Both the position numbers and the translations under genes were made by a program. A stretch of 64,000 nucleotides of DNA from Diphasiastrum complanatum (Eukaryota > Streptophyta > Lycopodiopsida > Lycopodiales > Lycopodiaceae). Below the pieces are notes generated by a model. That model had not been told where the DNA came from. It saw nothing but the letters and a program-made list of their open reading frames with translations, and did not search any database. Location: NCBI GenBank assembly GCA_029204225.1, contig CM055095.1, forward strand, positions 68,432,361 through 68,496,360. The letters are read 5' to 3'. Positions 21,404 through 33,900 of the stretch are shown in pieces (position 1 is the first letter of the stretch; every line of letters begins with the position of its first letter).

Positions 21404-22360
21404 ATGGCTACAACAATCCAGACAAGAGTAGAAATCAGTCTTGATGGCGCAAATTACAGAATCTAGATATTCAAAATCAAAACACTTATCAAGGACAAAG
21501 GCATCTGGTTGGTGACCGAACTCTCAGAGGTGCAGCCTCCAGAGGGAGATCCAAGGAGAGCTGAATGGATCAAAAAAGACGAGCGCGCAATGGCGATCAT
21601 CGTTTCATCCATAAATGAAGATCTACTCATGCAGATTGAAGACTGCGAAAGCAGCCATGCAGCGTGGGAAAGATTAAAATAGAAGTATGAAGTGAGGATT
21701 GCAGCTTCATTCATGCACCTTCACAATCAGCTGCAATCCATACGATGGGATGACAACTAGTTGGATCAGCACGTTGAGAAGATCAAAACGATCTTTGCTC
21801 AGTTCGCTGCATCAGGACAGGAGCACTAGGTCCCAGCACCACAGCAACTGATGTACTTCTTGAAATATCTACCGACGTCCTATCAGCCTTTGAGAATGCT
21901 CATACTGAGTCTACCAGATATGACATTCAACAAAGCAGTCAGTCTCGTCGCTGATGAGAGACTAATGAGGGACGAAGGAGAGGGAAGCAGTGATCATGAG
22001 AAGGCCCTCTTCACGAAGGGAAAGAAGAAAAACAAGAACAAACCAAGATTCGAGAAGACGAAGTCCTCGAATCAACAATCTTCTTCCTATGACCATTGTC
22101 ACAAACCAGACCATACAGCTAACAAATGTTGGTTCAATCCAGCAATACCTTGTATGAACTGCAAGAAGAAGGGGCATTCTGCATACAATTGCAGATTCAA
22201 CCCAAAAAGAAAGAACAAAGCTGAAAAAGCTAATGTTGCAGAGTCATCCAAGGATGTTGATAGAGGTGACGAAGCCTTCATGATACTTGATGAAGCTTCA
22301 ACCAGCTACACTGAACACGACTACGATGTGGTCATTGATTCTGCAACAAGAAGATCTTGA
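21404..22360 (+). pseudogene. Copia gag with two zinc knuckles
   Basis: Starts at the Met at 21404 (MATTIQTRVEISLDGANYRI). Gag blocks: IKDKGIWLVTEL, ERAMAIIVSSINEDLLMQIE, AAWERLK, LDQHVEKIKTIFAQF, QLMYFLKYLPTSYQPLRML. The C-terminus is Lys-rich with two CCHC knuckles. The second, CMNCKKKGHSAYNC, is intact. The first reads YDHCHKPDHTANKC, its first Cys replaced by Tyr. In-frame stops lie at 21464 (where copia gag has Trp) and at three later sites. The frame ends just after the protease active-site region begins (VVIDSATRRS). Gag would form the cytoplasmic virus-like particle. Confidence 0.85.
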
Positions 22361-23715
22361 TCGAATTCAAAGAGCTCAAAAACAACAGAGCAGTGATTTT
22401 AGGTGATGGGAGCAGACGCGATGTCAAAGGCATCGGCACTCTACAGCTGTAAACACTGTCAGGCCAAGCAGAGCTGCCAGGAGCACTCTATGTGCTCTCA
22501 CTCAGAAAAGATCTGCTATCAGTCTCCAAGATGGCACATCTTGGCATTCGAGTTTTGTTCGACGGCAACACATGTCGTATGATCGAGAAAATGACAAACA
22601 AGTTGCTGACAGTCGGATGCAGAGAAGCAAACCTCTACCAGGCCAAAATAGTGAGCAACTCTGATAGCATATTAAATGCATCAGAAAATGAAGACCAGCT
22701 CTGGCATAGGAGAATGTATCATCTGAACATGCGGAGCCTGTATGACATGTGCACAAAAGACATAGTCACAGGTCACAAGCCCAAAACTGAGTTCTACGAA
22801 GCCTGTCAGAAAGGCAAACAACATCGAAATCCATTCATGCATGAGGAAAGAAGAGCCAAGGAAGTTTTTGAGCTCGTCCACTCTTATGTCTGTGGACTGA
22901 TGAAGATGGATTCGCTCTCAGGTTCGAGGTATTTTTTGACGCTCATAGATGATTACAGCCGGATGACCATGATCTACTACTTAAAGAAGAAATCCGAAGT
23001 GTATGATTCCTTCAAGAAGTTTGTGGAATTTGCAGAGCGAAACACCTTGAAAAAGATACAGATCCTCAGATCTGACAACGGAGGTGAATACAAAAGCAAA
23101 GAATTCTCAAAATTCTGTGAAGAATAGGGGATCGAACACCAGTTCACTCCTGCATACACACTAGAGTACAATGGTATTGCAGAAAGAAGAAACAGAACGC
23201 TAGTCGAAGAAGCCAGATGCATAATGGCACAGGCTCAATTGCCAAGTCAATTCTAGGCTGATGCAATAGTTGCAGCTGTATACCTGCAGAACATATCAAC
23301 AATGACAGCGCTGGATAACAAGACGTCGTACGAAATGTGAACAGGTAGAAAGCTTGATCTATCATACGTACGTGTATTCGGATGTGCAGCATATAAGCAC
23401 ATTCCAAAAGACAAAAGAAGCAAGCTCGATGACAAATCAGAGAAAACAATCATGGTCGGCTATTCGAACGGAAGACAAGTGTACAGGCTCTACGATCCAA
23501 CCACAAAGAAGGTTGTTTCGAGCAGAGATGTGAAGTTCAATGAGTCCACATTCCCTGGACTGAAAGACGAAAGAGGCCATGAGATCTTCACACTACTGCC
23601 CATTCAAGAAGGAGATCGAGGACAAACATCAAATCAGAATGCAGAGCCACAGATTCCAGAGCAGCAGGAAGCAGAAGATCAAATTTGCGAACAAATAACG
23701 TTCGAACAGTGATGA
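22330..23715 (+). pseudogene. Copia protease remnant and integrase
   Basis: After VVIDSAT (protease D-S/T-G region, degenerate) come VILGDGSRRDVKGIGTL and LYVLSLRKDLLSVSKM. The integrase zinc site reads LWHRRMYHLNMRSLYDMC...YEACQKGKQHR, with Tyr in place of the first Cys of CxxC. The core keeps LVHSYV (Asp changed to Tyr), FLTLIDDYSR, LRSDNGGEYKSKEF, and YNGIAERRNRTL with the Glu. Stops at 23127, 23254 and 23338 fall in conserved positions, two of them at Trp codons. The GKQ..KLDDKSEKTIMVGYS and DVKFNEST blocks of the copia C-terminus follow. The frame ends with an acidic Gln/Glu-rich linker. Confidence 0.85.
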
Positions 23716-23719
23716 AACG

Positions 23720-25400
23720 ATCCTAGAAGGTCAACAAGATAGAGAAGACCTCCAGATCGTTACTATGACAATCTTCAGTGGAGTGAAGACACATAGTTCG
23801 AGTATTGCAGCTTCACTGAAGAGCCAACAACATATCAAGAAGTTATCCAGAGTCCAGAGGGAGAATTTTGGAAGCAAGAAATGTCAGAGGAGATCGAGTC
23901 AATGAGGCGGAACGAGGCGTGGACATTAGAGCCACTACCTAAAAACAAAAAAAATAGTCGACTGCAAGTGGGTATACAAGAAAAAGATAAAATCAGATGG
24001 CACCATTGGCTGCTACAAAGCAAGGCTTGTTGCGAAGGGCTACACGCAGAGATATGGTGTTGATTATTTTGACACATATTCGCCGATGGTCAAGATGACA
24101 AGCATACAACTACTCCTTGCATATGCCACACAGTACAATCTGGAAATTCACCAGATTGACGTGAAAACAGCCTTTATCCACGGAGATCTAGAGGAGAAAA
24201 TATTCATGAAGCAGCCTGAAGGTCTTGAAGACCCCGACAATCGACAATATGTTTGTCGGTTGCAGAGATGCATCTATGGTCTAATACAAGCATCACGAGC
24301 TTGGTATAAGAAGCTCCATGGTCTTCTGAAGTCTCTAAACTTCAATCCTATACAACCAAACTGCAATGTCTACATTAAAAGAGTAGGAAAAGATTTTGTG
24401 ATACTGACAATCTTTGTGGATGATTTCCTAATGATAGAAAATTCCTTGATGCTGATCAAAGACACGAAGAGTCTAATTTTTGAAAGTTACGAAATCACAG
24501 ATCTTGGAGAAGCAACAAAATGCCTCGAGCTGGAGATCAGAAGAAATCGAACAAAGGGCGAAATGCACTTGAGTCAGTCAGAATACGCCAGAAAGGTGCT
24601 CAAGTAGTACCACATGATGGACTACAAAGAAAAGCTCACACCAATGATAGCTGGAGCCAAGTCGATGAAGCAGGATTGCCCAAAAACGGAAGAAGAAGAA
24701 CAGAAAATGGCAGGTATACCCTACCAAAATTTGATCGGTAGTCTGATGTACCTCACAATTTGTACTAGACCCGATCTAGCTTTCTCTGTTTACGCCTTGA
24801 GCCAATTCTCTTCCAATCCTGGCCTGGCACATTGGAAAATGGCAAAACGAATCCTACAGTATCTGAAGGGTACCCAAAATATGGGATTAACCTACAGAGC
24901 TGAAAACGAAGAAAAAGGATTCGAGCTGCACTACTACAGTGATGCGAGCTGGGTGAGCTGCAAAGATGACAGCAAGTCCATAACTGGAGGATGTACCATA
25001 GCGTGCAGAGCTATAATCAGCTGGATATGCAAAAAGCAAACCTTGGTGGCTCAGTCCTCTTGCGAAGCTAAATACGTCGCAGCTTCAAAGGTGGTGAACG
25101 AGATAGTGTGGCTGCAGATGATGTTGGAGGCAATCGGGATACCACAAGAAGGGCCAAGCACGATGATGATGAACTCTCAAAGTGCCATCTATCTGTCCCA
25201 GGATCATGTCTTCCATTCAAAGACAAAACATATACCTCTGAAGTACCATCACATTCGAGATTTAATCTTAAAAGGAGAGCTCCAGGTTCAGTATATAAAA
25301 TCAAAAAACATGATTGCAGCTCTGCTCACAAAGCCGCTAGACAGGCCACTATTTGCCAAGCACAAAAAGACAATTGGATTTAACGTGCAAAGCTGCAAGG
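23720..25400 (+). pseudogene. Copia reverse transcriptase and RNase H
   Basis: RT begins with VDCKWVYKKKIKSDG, then YKARLVAKGYTQRYGVDYFD and TYSPMVKMTSIQLLLAYA. DVKTAFIHGDLEEKIFMKQP and YGLIQASRAWYKKL follow, and the catalytic YxDD appears as FVDDF. After a stop at 24605 comes the RNase H: YQNLIGSLMYLTICTRPDLA, YSDASWVSC, SSCEAKYVAAS, MNSQSAIYLS, FHSKTKHIPLKYHHIRD and ALLTKPL. The region is open for 173 then 291 codons. A C-terminal tail runs into the tract AAGAGGGAG before the LTR. Confidence 0.88.
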
Positions 25401-25412
25401 TTCAAGAGGGAG

Positions 25413-26211
25413 TGTTAGAAATGGTGAACTCCTACAACTTCGCCACAACACAAACACAAAGCGAAGGTCGAACGGAGAACAATTCGTGAAGGTCAACGTC
25501 CCTTGACTCGAAGGACAAACAATTTACGAATCATTATGAATTGTAAACATACCTCCAGGACCGCAACAACCGCAAAGCGACGCACAACAAAAAGATACGA
25601 AAGAAATGAAAAGAACGAAAGGAAACGAAAGAAATGAAAGAGAATCCTTCGCGCTGCCAGTTGGCAGCTCAACGGGCTTGGAGTCCTAGACTTCACGCCC
25701 AGCTGAAATGGATAGCAACGACGGAGATTAACTGATTAGTTGATCAGCATTAACTACTCTTGTAATTCTCTGTTTTAGTTGTCTTGTAAACTCCACGCAG
25801 TGGAAATATATAAACTATTCTCCTGAATCATAATGTAGAATCTGAATAGACAGAATTTCTGTAAGAGACAGTGAGAGACGTAGTGAGTAGAGCATAAATG
25901 AAAAATAATAGAAACAAAAGAGCTATGCATGAAAGTCTGCCAACAAGCAGAACACAGCAAAAGAGCAGAGCTTCAGGCCGCCAACGAGCGAGACACTGAC
26001 GATCTCGCTCCCAAATCAAACTGATAATACAGTTGCTCTATTTTTGTGCATCTCCTTGTCTTGTACCATCTGTCTTGATTGCTAGAATAGAATGTGTTCT
26101 ATGATGTGCAGTTGCGTGTCTAAGTTCCTGTGAAGCTTCCGTGCAAAAGAAAATTCAAAGACATAAAATCGTTCGCAACAACAAAAATGAAAAAGAAACT
26201 GTTTCGCAACA
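25413..26211 (+). repeat. 3' LTR of the copia element
   Basis: 799 bp, TGTTAGAAATGG to TTTCGCAACA, preceded by a purine tract and matching the 5' LTR. TATATAAAC at about 25807. Confidence 0.9.
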
Positions 26212-26849
26212 CAAGAAGCTACCATTTTAGGGCTAGTTTAGGGAAAGTAGCCAAGTGACATTTTGGCAGTTATAAATAGCTATACCAAGGTGGAGAAATA
26301 ATCTTTGTATTCTCATTTGATGTGAAGAATTCATCTCTTTTGATTATATGTCCATCTCATGTGTATTTCTCAAGATATCTTGATTTCTAGTGTGCAGAAT
26401 GTGATTGCTATTGCTATTGTACGGACAGGGACACTACCAAGTCGGATCTAAGTGCTTATGATTAGATATTCATGCATTTTCAAGTTGTAGCATGTGTAAA
26501 GTGATGATTTCTATCTTGTAGCTAAATCTAGATGTGCAACCAAATTTGGACAAGATCTTAGTGATTCATTAAGTGTGTTTTGAATCTCTGAAATTTTCAC
26601 AATCCACTTATCTCCCTTCATCAATATCAATGGTAACAAAGCAATCTGGACTAGTTTCAAGGGTTCACCTTCTTCAAACACTTTAGGCCGATAACAGATA
26701 TGAACAAGAGCCTCCCTAGACATCTAAACACATGCTAAAAGTGTGGAAAAATTTAAATGAGCAACTAGAACCCACCCGCATGGGCCTCAAAATACTCAAG
26801 TTGCAATTTACGAGTTTTCACAAGTGTCACCTACATAGATGGTTATTTA
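26212..26849. other. Possible LTR remnant; no gene
   Basis: A TTATAAATAGC box near 26268 followed by TTTGTATTCTC and an ACACTACCAAG stretch resembles an LTR core. A 70-codon minus-strand ORF (26511-26723) is unidentified. Confidence 0.3.
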
Positions 26850-27990
26850 TGTGATCTCTAGCCAACTACCAAGAGAAACACCAAAGTATGTTATGATTGT
26901 GGAGCTCCAGGCCATTATTCTCCAAAATGCCCTGAACTATGAAGGCAGATTGGTTATGTACTCTTATGTTCTAATTATTTTGAAGAAGGTCAGATCAACA
27001 TTGAATGTTCAAAAGCTCAGAAACCAAAAGTGTTGATCAAATATCTACTGACTCCTACAACGATAGCAATAGAAGTTTATCCAAATAAACAAATGTTGTG
27101 GTGCAAAGAGTAGAATTTACAAAAGAAGATATTGTTCAAGTAGCTGATTCATCTTGGCCCAGTGATATTGAAGAAATCAATAAAGCTTTAATGTATAATG
27201 TTGCCAAGGGTATTAAAGAAAATCTATTAAGCCATGAAAGAACAAACATACATAAAAGAATGAGTCTAAAGTCAACAAATCTCTAACTCTAGAAGATCTG
27301 AAGAATATTCCAAACTATGATCATAATGCTCAAAAGTTGCTAAAAATATATATATTAGAAAAAGCTCAAAAATTACTGAATTATGAGATACAAACTTATC
27401 AACATTCAAAAAAAGTTATATTTGAGGAAGAAAAAATTTCGACAACCTCTAGACTATCGAAAGCTATCATGGATCCACATTTTCGAAGCCAAAAAAATAA
27501 ATACAATAAATTTTTTTACATTGGTTTCATTAAATCCAATATAGCATTTCAACAATTATTGGCAGATAATAACTATTATCAAAAGCAACTCAATTGTTTG
27601 GCTCAAGTAAAGCAAGAAAAAGAAGACGAAACTATTGGAGATTTTTCTATTAGCAGTGGATCTAGGCAATTTGGGTGTGACTATTAATGATTTTTTAATC
27701 GAACGTATACCAATTGATTCGAGTTCTAGTTTGAAATGACAAAAGAAACTACACATCCTCTCAAATTAATAGATATCAAACCAACTCAAAGAATGGTCAG
27801 GAATATTCAGTCAGATGAAAGCTTGTTGGAGAACTAAAAGAATTATGGTATTTATTCAAGATAATTGATTTATCGTGAATTTTTTTGTTATTTGATTTGT
27901 TGAGCAACCAAACTACTCTATTTTAATGGGCAGGCCTTGGTTGTATCACTCAGGCAAATGCCCATGTTTCTATATTGGTAAGAGGTTGGT
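26850..27990 (+). pseudogene. Ty3/gypsy gag end and protease remnant
   Basis: A CCHC knuckle CYDCGAPGHYSPKC occurs at about 26893, followed in changing frames by a hydrophilic region (FTKEDIVQVADSSWPSDIEE; LLNYEIQTYQHSKKVIFEEE). Near 27910 comes NYSILMGRPWLYHSG, the C-terminal LGRPWL block of gypsy proteases in the Tat/Athila group. The Asp active-site region is not readable. It may belong to the same family as the pol at 15.8-18.2 kb, but on the opposite strand. Confidence 0.6.
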
Positions 27991-28692
27991 TGTTTAAATG
28001 TTTTAGGGTTTGGTGACCCCAAGGATTGTGGTAGATACTTTGACAATTGGTTTAAGTACAAAAGGTACTAAGAGTTGATGTCTTGGAAGACACAAAGTAG
28101 CCATAATTTATTTATCAAACTAGAGTGTGCGAGGCTTGTTAGAAAGAAAACATTGAGACCTTTCTTATGGTGTCTTTGCAAGTTGGAAACAATGCCCAAA
28201 TGACGAGTTAGGACAAAAAGAGCTAATATTAGGCAATTTTGGGTACACTACCTAAGTTTAACGGTGCCTTTGCAACTAGGAAAGTAGAGCCCGTTACTTT
28301 CGCAATGATTTTGTAGCCTAAATATCGTTACCAGCTCTCCTAGCTCATCCCTCCTCTCCACCTATGTATGTGGGTGGGCATGGAGAAGGGAGACATATTT
28401 TTCAGGTTTAGAAATGGGAAAGGGTACATTGGAGGAGAGGAGAAGACTCTACTACCCTTGTCTTGTGAGGAGAATGTCGTATCTGCAAGTGCCAACTAGT
28501 CAACAACAACACGACAGTCAATGCCAAGTGTGGTTGGTAAGCATGTGTTCTGTTTCTTCTAATATTTCCTTTCAATTTCATGAGGGTCATGTTTTCTGTT
28601 TGTAGTGTTGGTAGAAGTTCAATCAAGAGGATTTTCTTCCTCTCCTAGAGCTTAGATCTATCAATCAAGCAAAGGAAGTATCATGCATAAAT
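27991..28692. other. No gene recognised
   Basis: Two overlapping opposite-strand ORFs of about 65-70 codons at 28408-28626 show no motif. Confidence 0.4.
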
Positions 28693-28900
28693 TTGTTACT
28701 TACAAAACAAGTGAGTGACATCAAGATGATGGAAGATGAATCAATGGCTCCACATATTGAGAAGCTCAAAGGAATAGCGAGGCAACTACAAGAAGCAAGA
28801 GCTACTATAGAGAAGCAACAATTTATATACATGATTCTTAATAGCCTTCCAGCAAGTGATATGCACGACTATTCACAACCTTCTAGCAAGTTACAACTAG
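28693..28900 (+). pseudogene. Copia gag (UBN2-type) fragment
   Basis: LLTKQVSDIKMMEDESMAPH, IEKLKGIARQLQEA, and IYMILNSLPASD match the central copia gag block ('L-mkm-eg-sv-ehi--f--l--qL', 'L-sLP-sy'). Isolated and short. Confidence 0.6.
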
Positions 28901-30943
28901 TTGATAATGACACTCGAAGGGTTAGAAAGAAGATATTTTTCCCTTGTAGCTAGAATTGGGTCAATTGGGATTTTTTATCCTAGGGATCATTCTGAGGCAT
29001 ACATGGGTCGATATAGTTTGTTATGATTTTAGATGGTTTAGTATAGCTGCCAATCAATGCATGTCTAATCAGCGCATCGGCAATAAATATGATTGTATTT
29101 GGGAAAGTAAGTCTTATACATTGCATAAAAAATTTTGCAAAAAATATTACCACAAAAACCCATGAAAATCCCAATTTTCAACACCCTATCAAAACCTAGA
29201 ACACCCATTGCAACTTTGATATGTAGCAATTATTTGGTATTTTATACTCATGTCATCAAACCTCAAATTATAAATTGTTTGTGCTTATATGTATGCTTTT
29301 GTATTATGTACAAGATGTAAAATTTCAAGTTTGTACGCTACAGCTTTAGTGATAAGCTTCTTTCAAATTCAGTCCCTCCATGCTGACTTTGAGAAATTAT
29401 TAACTGCATAATGCCCACATGTAAGGCAGCTGTAAGTGAAATTGTAGCACACATGGTATTAAAACAACACAAATCATATGTTTCTATGCCTTCTTATGTG
29501 AATGATGTTCTCATGCACTAATGAGTGAGAAAATTCATGCATGCATTGGAAACTTGCCCAAAATAGCTTCCACAAAGGTAAAACAATTCCAAAACTTGGG
29601 CTTTCTTCATCTTTATATTCCTGTTGCAATGTATAGCATGTGAAATTTTGCTTCCCCAAAGGACTTCGGTACTTAATAAGGTTGAATACGTTCTGGAAGT
29701 GATTATGATAAAATAAATTGAAAATTCAAGTGTCCACAATTGACAAATCACCGTACATCCAACCTGTGTAACTGATCCAAAAACATACTCGTCAATATGT
29801 TTCAACTTTAAGTACTGTAACCAAAAATTTAAAGGATGTCCAACTAACACCTCGATGCACAGATTTTGAGCTTTTTTCATGGGTTCAGAGAAATTCAGAC
29901 TTCATATTTGCATGAATAGCACGATCCTAAAGTAGGTGTTTCTGTATTTTAAGGGTGATACCAAATGTCTATAAAACAAGGTATGTATGTTATTGCTCAA
30001 CATATTTCCCATGAACAACTGTAAAATGATCCAAGATACTTTGAATTGTTTTTAAACATTAAAAAGTGCATATTTCTTAAGCATCATACATCATAACTTG
30101 GAGTACCCTTATAATTGAAATAAAAGCACAAAAATACTACTTTAGTATAGAGCCTACCTACCTTTTGGATGGGATTAGTTAATCTGGATATAAAATCTTT
30201 ACCAACGATGCCATGCTACCTCTACATCCTTGCTGTACAGTCAAAGGTTTATTTGCATTTGATTATGTTCAAACAAGAAGAAGAAAGACCATCATTGTGA
30301 AGCTGGTCACAAACTGATCGGGTTGTGCTATAAGTTAAAACAAGCAGATCAAGAACATCCGAGATCTGAAAAACTTGTATCAAACCTAATCTGAACAAAC
30401 TCTGCACTCAATCACGTTCTAATCCAAATCTATATCCCCAGTAACACAGATTAACTTCCAAGCCAAAACATGATCTGCGGTTATGCTCATCAAACATAAC
30501 TCCAATGAGCTCTACCTAACTTAAAAGGAATAGTGATTCACTTGCATTGCCATTGATAAAAATCATCACTCAAAATACCTATTCAGTAGATACTTGTCCT
30601 AGACGATGACAAAAACAAGATAATCTTTTGATTTGTTAGTTATTTCAAAACTTGGACATCTACTTGCCCATATCAGGTGCATATGACAGAAGCCTTAAGA
30701 GGTAATTTTTTTCTAATCTATGGGTACAAATGAGCACTGTCACTGTCTGTTTGTAATGTAGCAATTTAATCTTAACATCAACCGTCTGTTTGGTGACAAT
30801 CTTGTAGAACTGGGCCCCAAGATATGAACAAATTATCTTTTCAGATAATCTTGCCATCAATATGGACAGCTATAAATTTGCTTGAAGATTGATTCCAACA
30901 ATGGATTTATGGGTTGTAGAAGCACTTCCAAATCGACTATCAG
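28901..30943. other. Intergenic, 3' of the tRNase Z gene
   Basis: AT-rich. ORFs such as 29518-29880 (-) are unidentified. The 3' untranslated region of tRNase Z should lie just left of 30944; I see no clear AATAAA within 250 bp. Confidence 0.4.
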
Positions 30944-33900
30944 CTAAAAACCTTCTGTCAAGGCAGAAACTCGGCTCTGAAGACTCTCTGGCAAATTTTT
31001 TATCGCACTTAAAATTTCCTGAAAATGCATAGTAGGAAGGTGTGACTTTCCAGTGCTACCAGAAATCTTCAAACATGAAAACATGCTACAGATGGAGGAT
31101 GCAACAGCAAAAGAACCTAGCCCTTCATCATACCAAGCAGGGAAACAGATGATTGCTTTACTAAGAAAATGGGCAGCTAGCAGGAATTTTAAAACATTTC
31201 AAACATGCTACAACTGGAGGATGCAAAAGCGATACATCCTACCTCTTGACCATACCGAGCAGAGAAATGAATCAAGACGATGGCTTTGTTATGAAAATGG
31301 TCTGCAAGAGCTACCACCTGCATGTTAGAGGTTAATAAGAAAATTACAGACTTCAAAGATCACAAATCACGTTTCTGCTGAATTTCGGCCAGTGGACCTG
31401 CAGTGAATTGATTACTTAAAGCTTAGTCTTCAGAAAGCACCTGGACCTGCAGTGAATTGATTACTTAAAGCTTAGTCTTCAGAAAGCATCTTTCAGGTCT
31501 GTGTAACTAGTATTGCGTAAGAACCAGAATTGCTGATTCAAGGGCATTCCTGATTTGGCAATTTGAAGCATGAACAAGTGATGAAGTCAAAAAATAATGA
31601 ACATCCATACTGTTCGGGAATCACCTCCGACAAGTGCACGTGGCCAAAGCTGCGAGCATGCTCTATAGAGACAGACTGATCAAGGAATGTAGCCTGAGAA
31701 AACAAATGATGAATGAGGAGAATGCCTTACCACAATGAAAAATCACATCTATCTAATGGCATGTTAAACTATAAAGTTGAAGCTATAAACAAGCTGAGTC
31801 ATAACTTCACTCAACAAGTTGCTACAGACTGTTTCGACTGGTTCCAAGGGCTCACAGTTTGAGCAGTTTTGAATCACTTTAAATCAATTGGTGAATCAAC
31901 TTGAAAAATTTTATTCTCTCCATGTTTTTCTTTGTAATGTTTTGCGATAGGTCACTTTGAACTTTCAGAAGATAATTTGAATCGATTCAACTCGACTAGA
32001 TCAGCTGGGAGCTATGATATTTCGCATATAGAATATGACCTTCAGCAAAGATCTGGTAAAAACTTTATTATCAAAATTTTCAAGGAGAATAGTTGAGCAA
32101 AACATAAAACTTATTACCTCCATGATGAGCACCTTTGCCCTGAGCACATCAAGATTGGATTCATCTACAATGAAAACCATTGTGTCTCCAGTAAAAGCAA
32201 CTTCTGGAGACCTGATCACATCAGTAATCTGCAACAATAGGGTGACTCCCTGAGCTAGTAGTATACTGGGGTTCCCACAACTTTAAAAAGCACTACTTAT
32301 AAAGGAAATATAGAAGGGAGCAACCAAGCTTGAGATATAGAAACAGATGCGGACCACTATTCCAGAAAATTTCAGCTTCTTTATTTCATCTCCAGGAAGA
32401 CCAACATATTCTGCTTTCAGTTTTTGCTTCACTACATAAATAAGGTAGCCCTGGATTCGTATAACATGACAACTTCAATCACTAATGACTGATGTGAATA
32501 TGCAACAACACAACATGTACAAAAGGCCACAAGCATATATATTTTCTGAGATTGGAACATATCCAAATTCAGAGATTTAATTTGACAAGTCAGTGATTTC
32601 ACAAGGTAAGCTTATAAAAAGTTCAAATGCAACAGAAAAAGTCAAAGGATCCATGATAAACAAGTAGAAAGAATTCAAAAAACAATTAATTTTAGCCAAC
32701 CAACACTGCTTAGGTCTCATCTGTACACAAGCATATACTTGGTGCTCATGCTTGTGCATGGAATGGGAACGCCTCACTCTTCACAAAAGATTGACAAACA
32801 GGTTTGATTATTAGAAATCCAAGATGCACGATCCAAAATTTCAGTTAAAGTAGACTCTTTTATTATGACATCACCATTTTGCTTAATACCATTCCAAGGC
32901 TACTTGAGCATATTGCTACTTACTCATCACAAGTAACTTCCACCACATGTTGGGAAACAAATGGACAGAAAAAGCACTTACAAAGAAGTTTCCTCTAGTG
33001 CTTCTCATAACTAACGAGAACAGCTTTTACTAGTTTGAAAATATAACCAAATATTGATCTGCTGTCCAGGCACTATAAAATCAAAAAGATGCAACAAATG
33101 GCATACCTGACTTGGTATCACATGATAGGTTTTGAATGGCTTGACAAGAACATTCTTTCCCATGCTAAACTCCTCTCCTATCTGGATAATGTTCTGTCAA
33201 TTTCTAACTCTTTCATTCAAACACAACACAGCCTGATTCACTTGATCCGAAGTAAAAAATAAGTGTGCTAAACATTTGCAATAGATCTTCAAGCACATAA
33301 CATCACTCAAACGTCATTGGTGCATCAATAACAAAACCTACAAATAGGTTTTCATCACATTAACACTAAAAATCGATATGACTCATTCCAGGGTTCTATT
33401 AAAAATAAAGGGAAGAGCAAATCTTAATTCGTTACACCAGTCCTAGATGCTTACTCTCTCCATTGCATCTAAAAATATTTACAATAGTGAGATGGTTAAG
33501 GAGAGCATACCCACATCAAGGCCTATGAGTTCATGCTTCCAATGCCCTGTGAATATCAAATAGCTTCTCCACTGTGAGCTTGATGCAAGCTGGAACAATC
33601 ACTGTAGGAGGTTTCATCTTGTATAGTCCTCGTGTGGCTACATACATGGCAACTCCACCCTGTCAACGAAGATGGCAACTGTAAGTCAGATTTCTCATAA
33701 AGAACCAGAGGCACTTCACAATGGATAGCATATTATTTTAGAGACTAGCATAATGGCCAGACTTTAGATACTATAACGAGAGATTCAGTTCTTGTCAAAA
33801 TCCATACTCTTGTAACTTGTTAACACGTACAATCCACTCAACTGATCTTAAAAATTAATGATGTCCTACAATCCTTAACATAGGATAGTTAGATTGTTCT

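Larger units (their letters stand above)
20588..26211 (+). mobile_element. Nearly full-length Ty1/copia retrotransposon
   Basis: Order: 5' LTR, initiator-Met PBS, gag, protease, integrase, RT, RNase H (the copia order), polypurine tract, 3' LTR. The 5' LTR lacks about the first 58 bp relative to the 3' LTR; 48 bp of other sequence separate it from the miniature element. Several stops and frame breaks in every coding part make it non-autonomous. LTRs differ by scattered substitutions. The first bases after the 3' LTR are CAAGA; with the 5' edge lost, a target duplication cannot be tested. Confidence 0.9.

Noticed and set aside
25068-25383. ORFs of 78 and 91 codons overlapping copia RNase H
   Set aside because: Shadow frames of the RNase H coding sequence.
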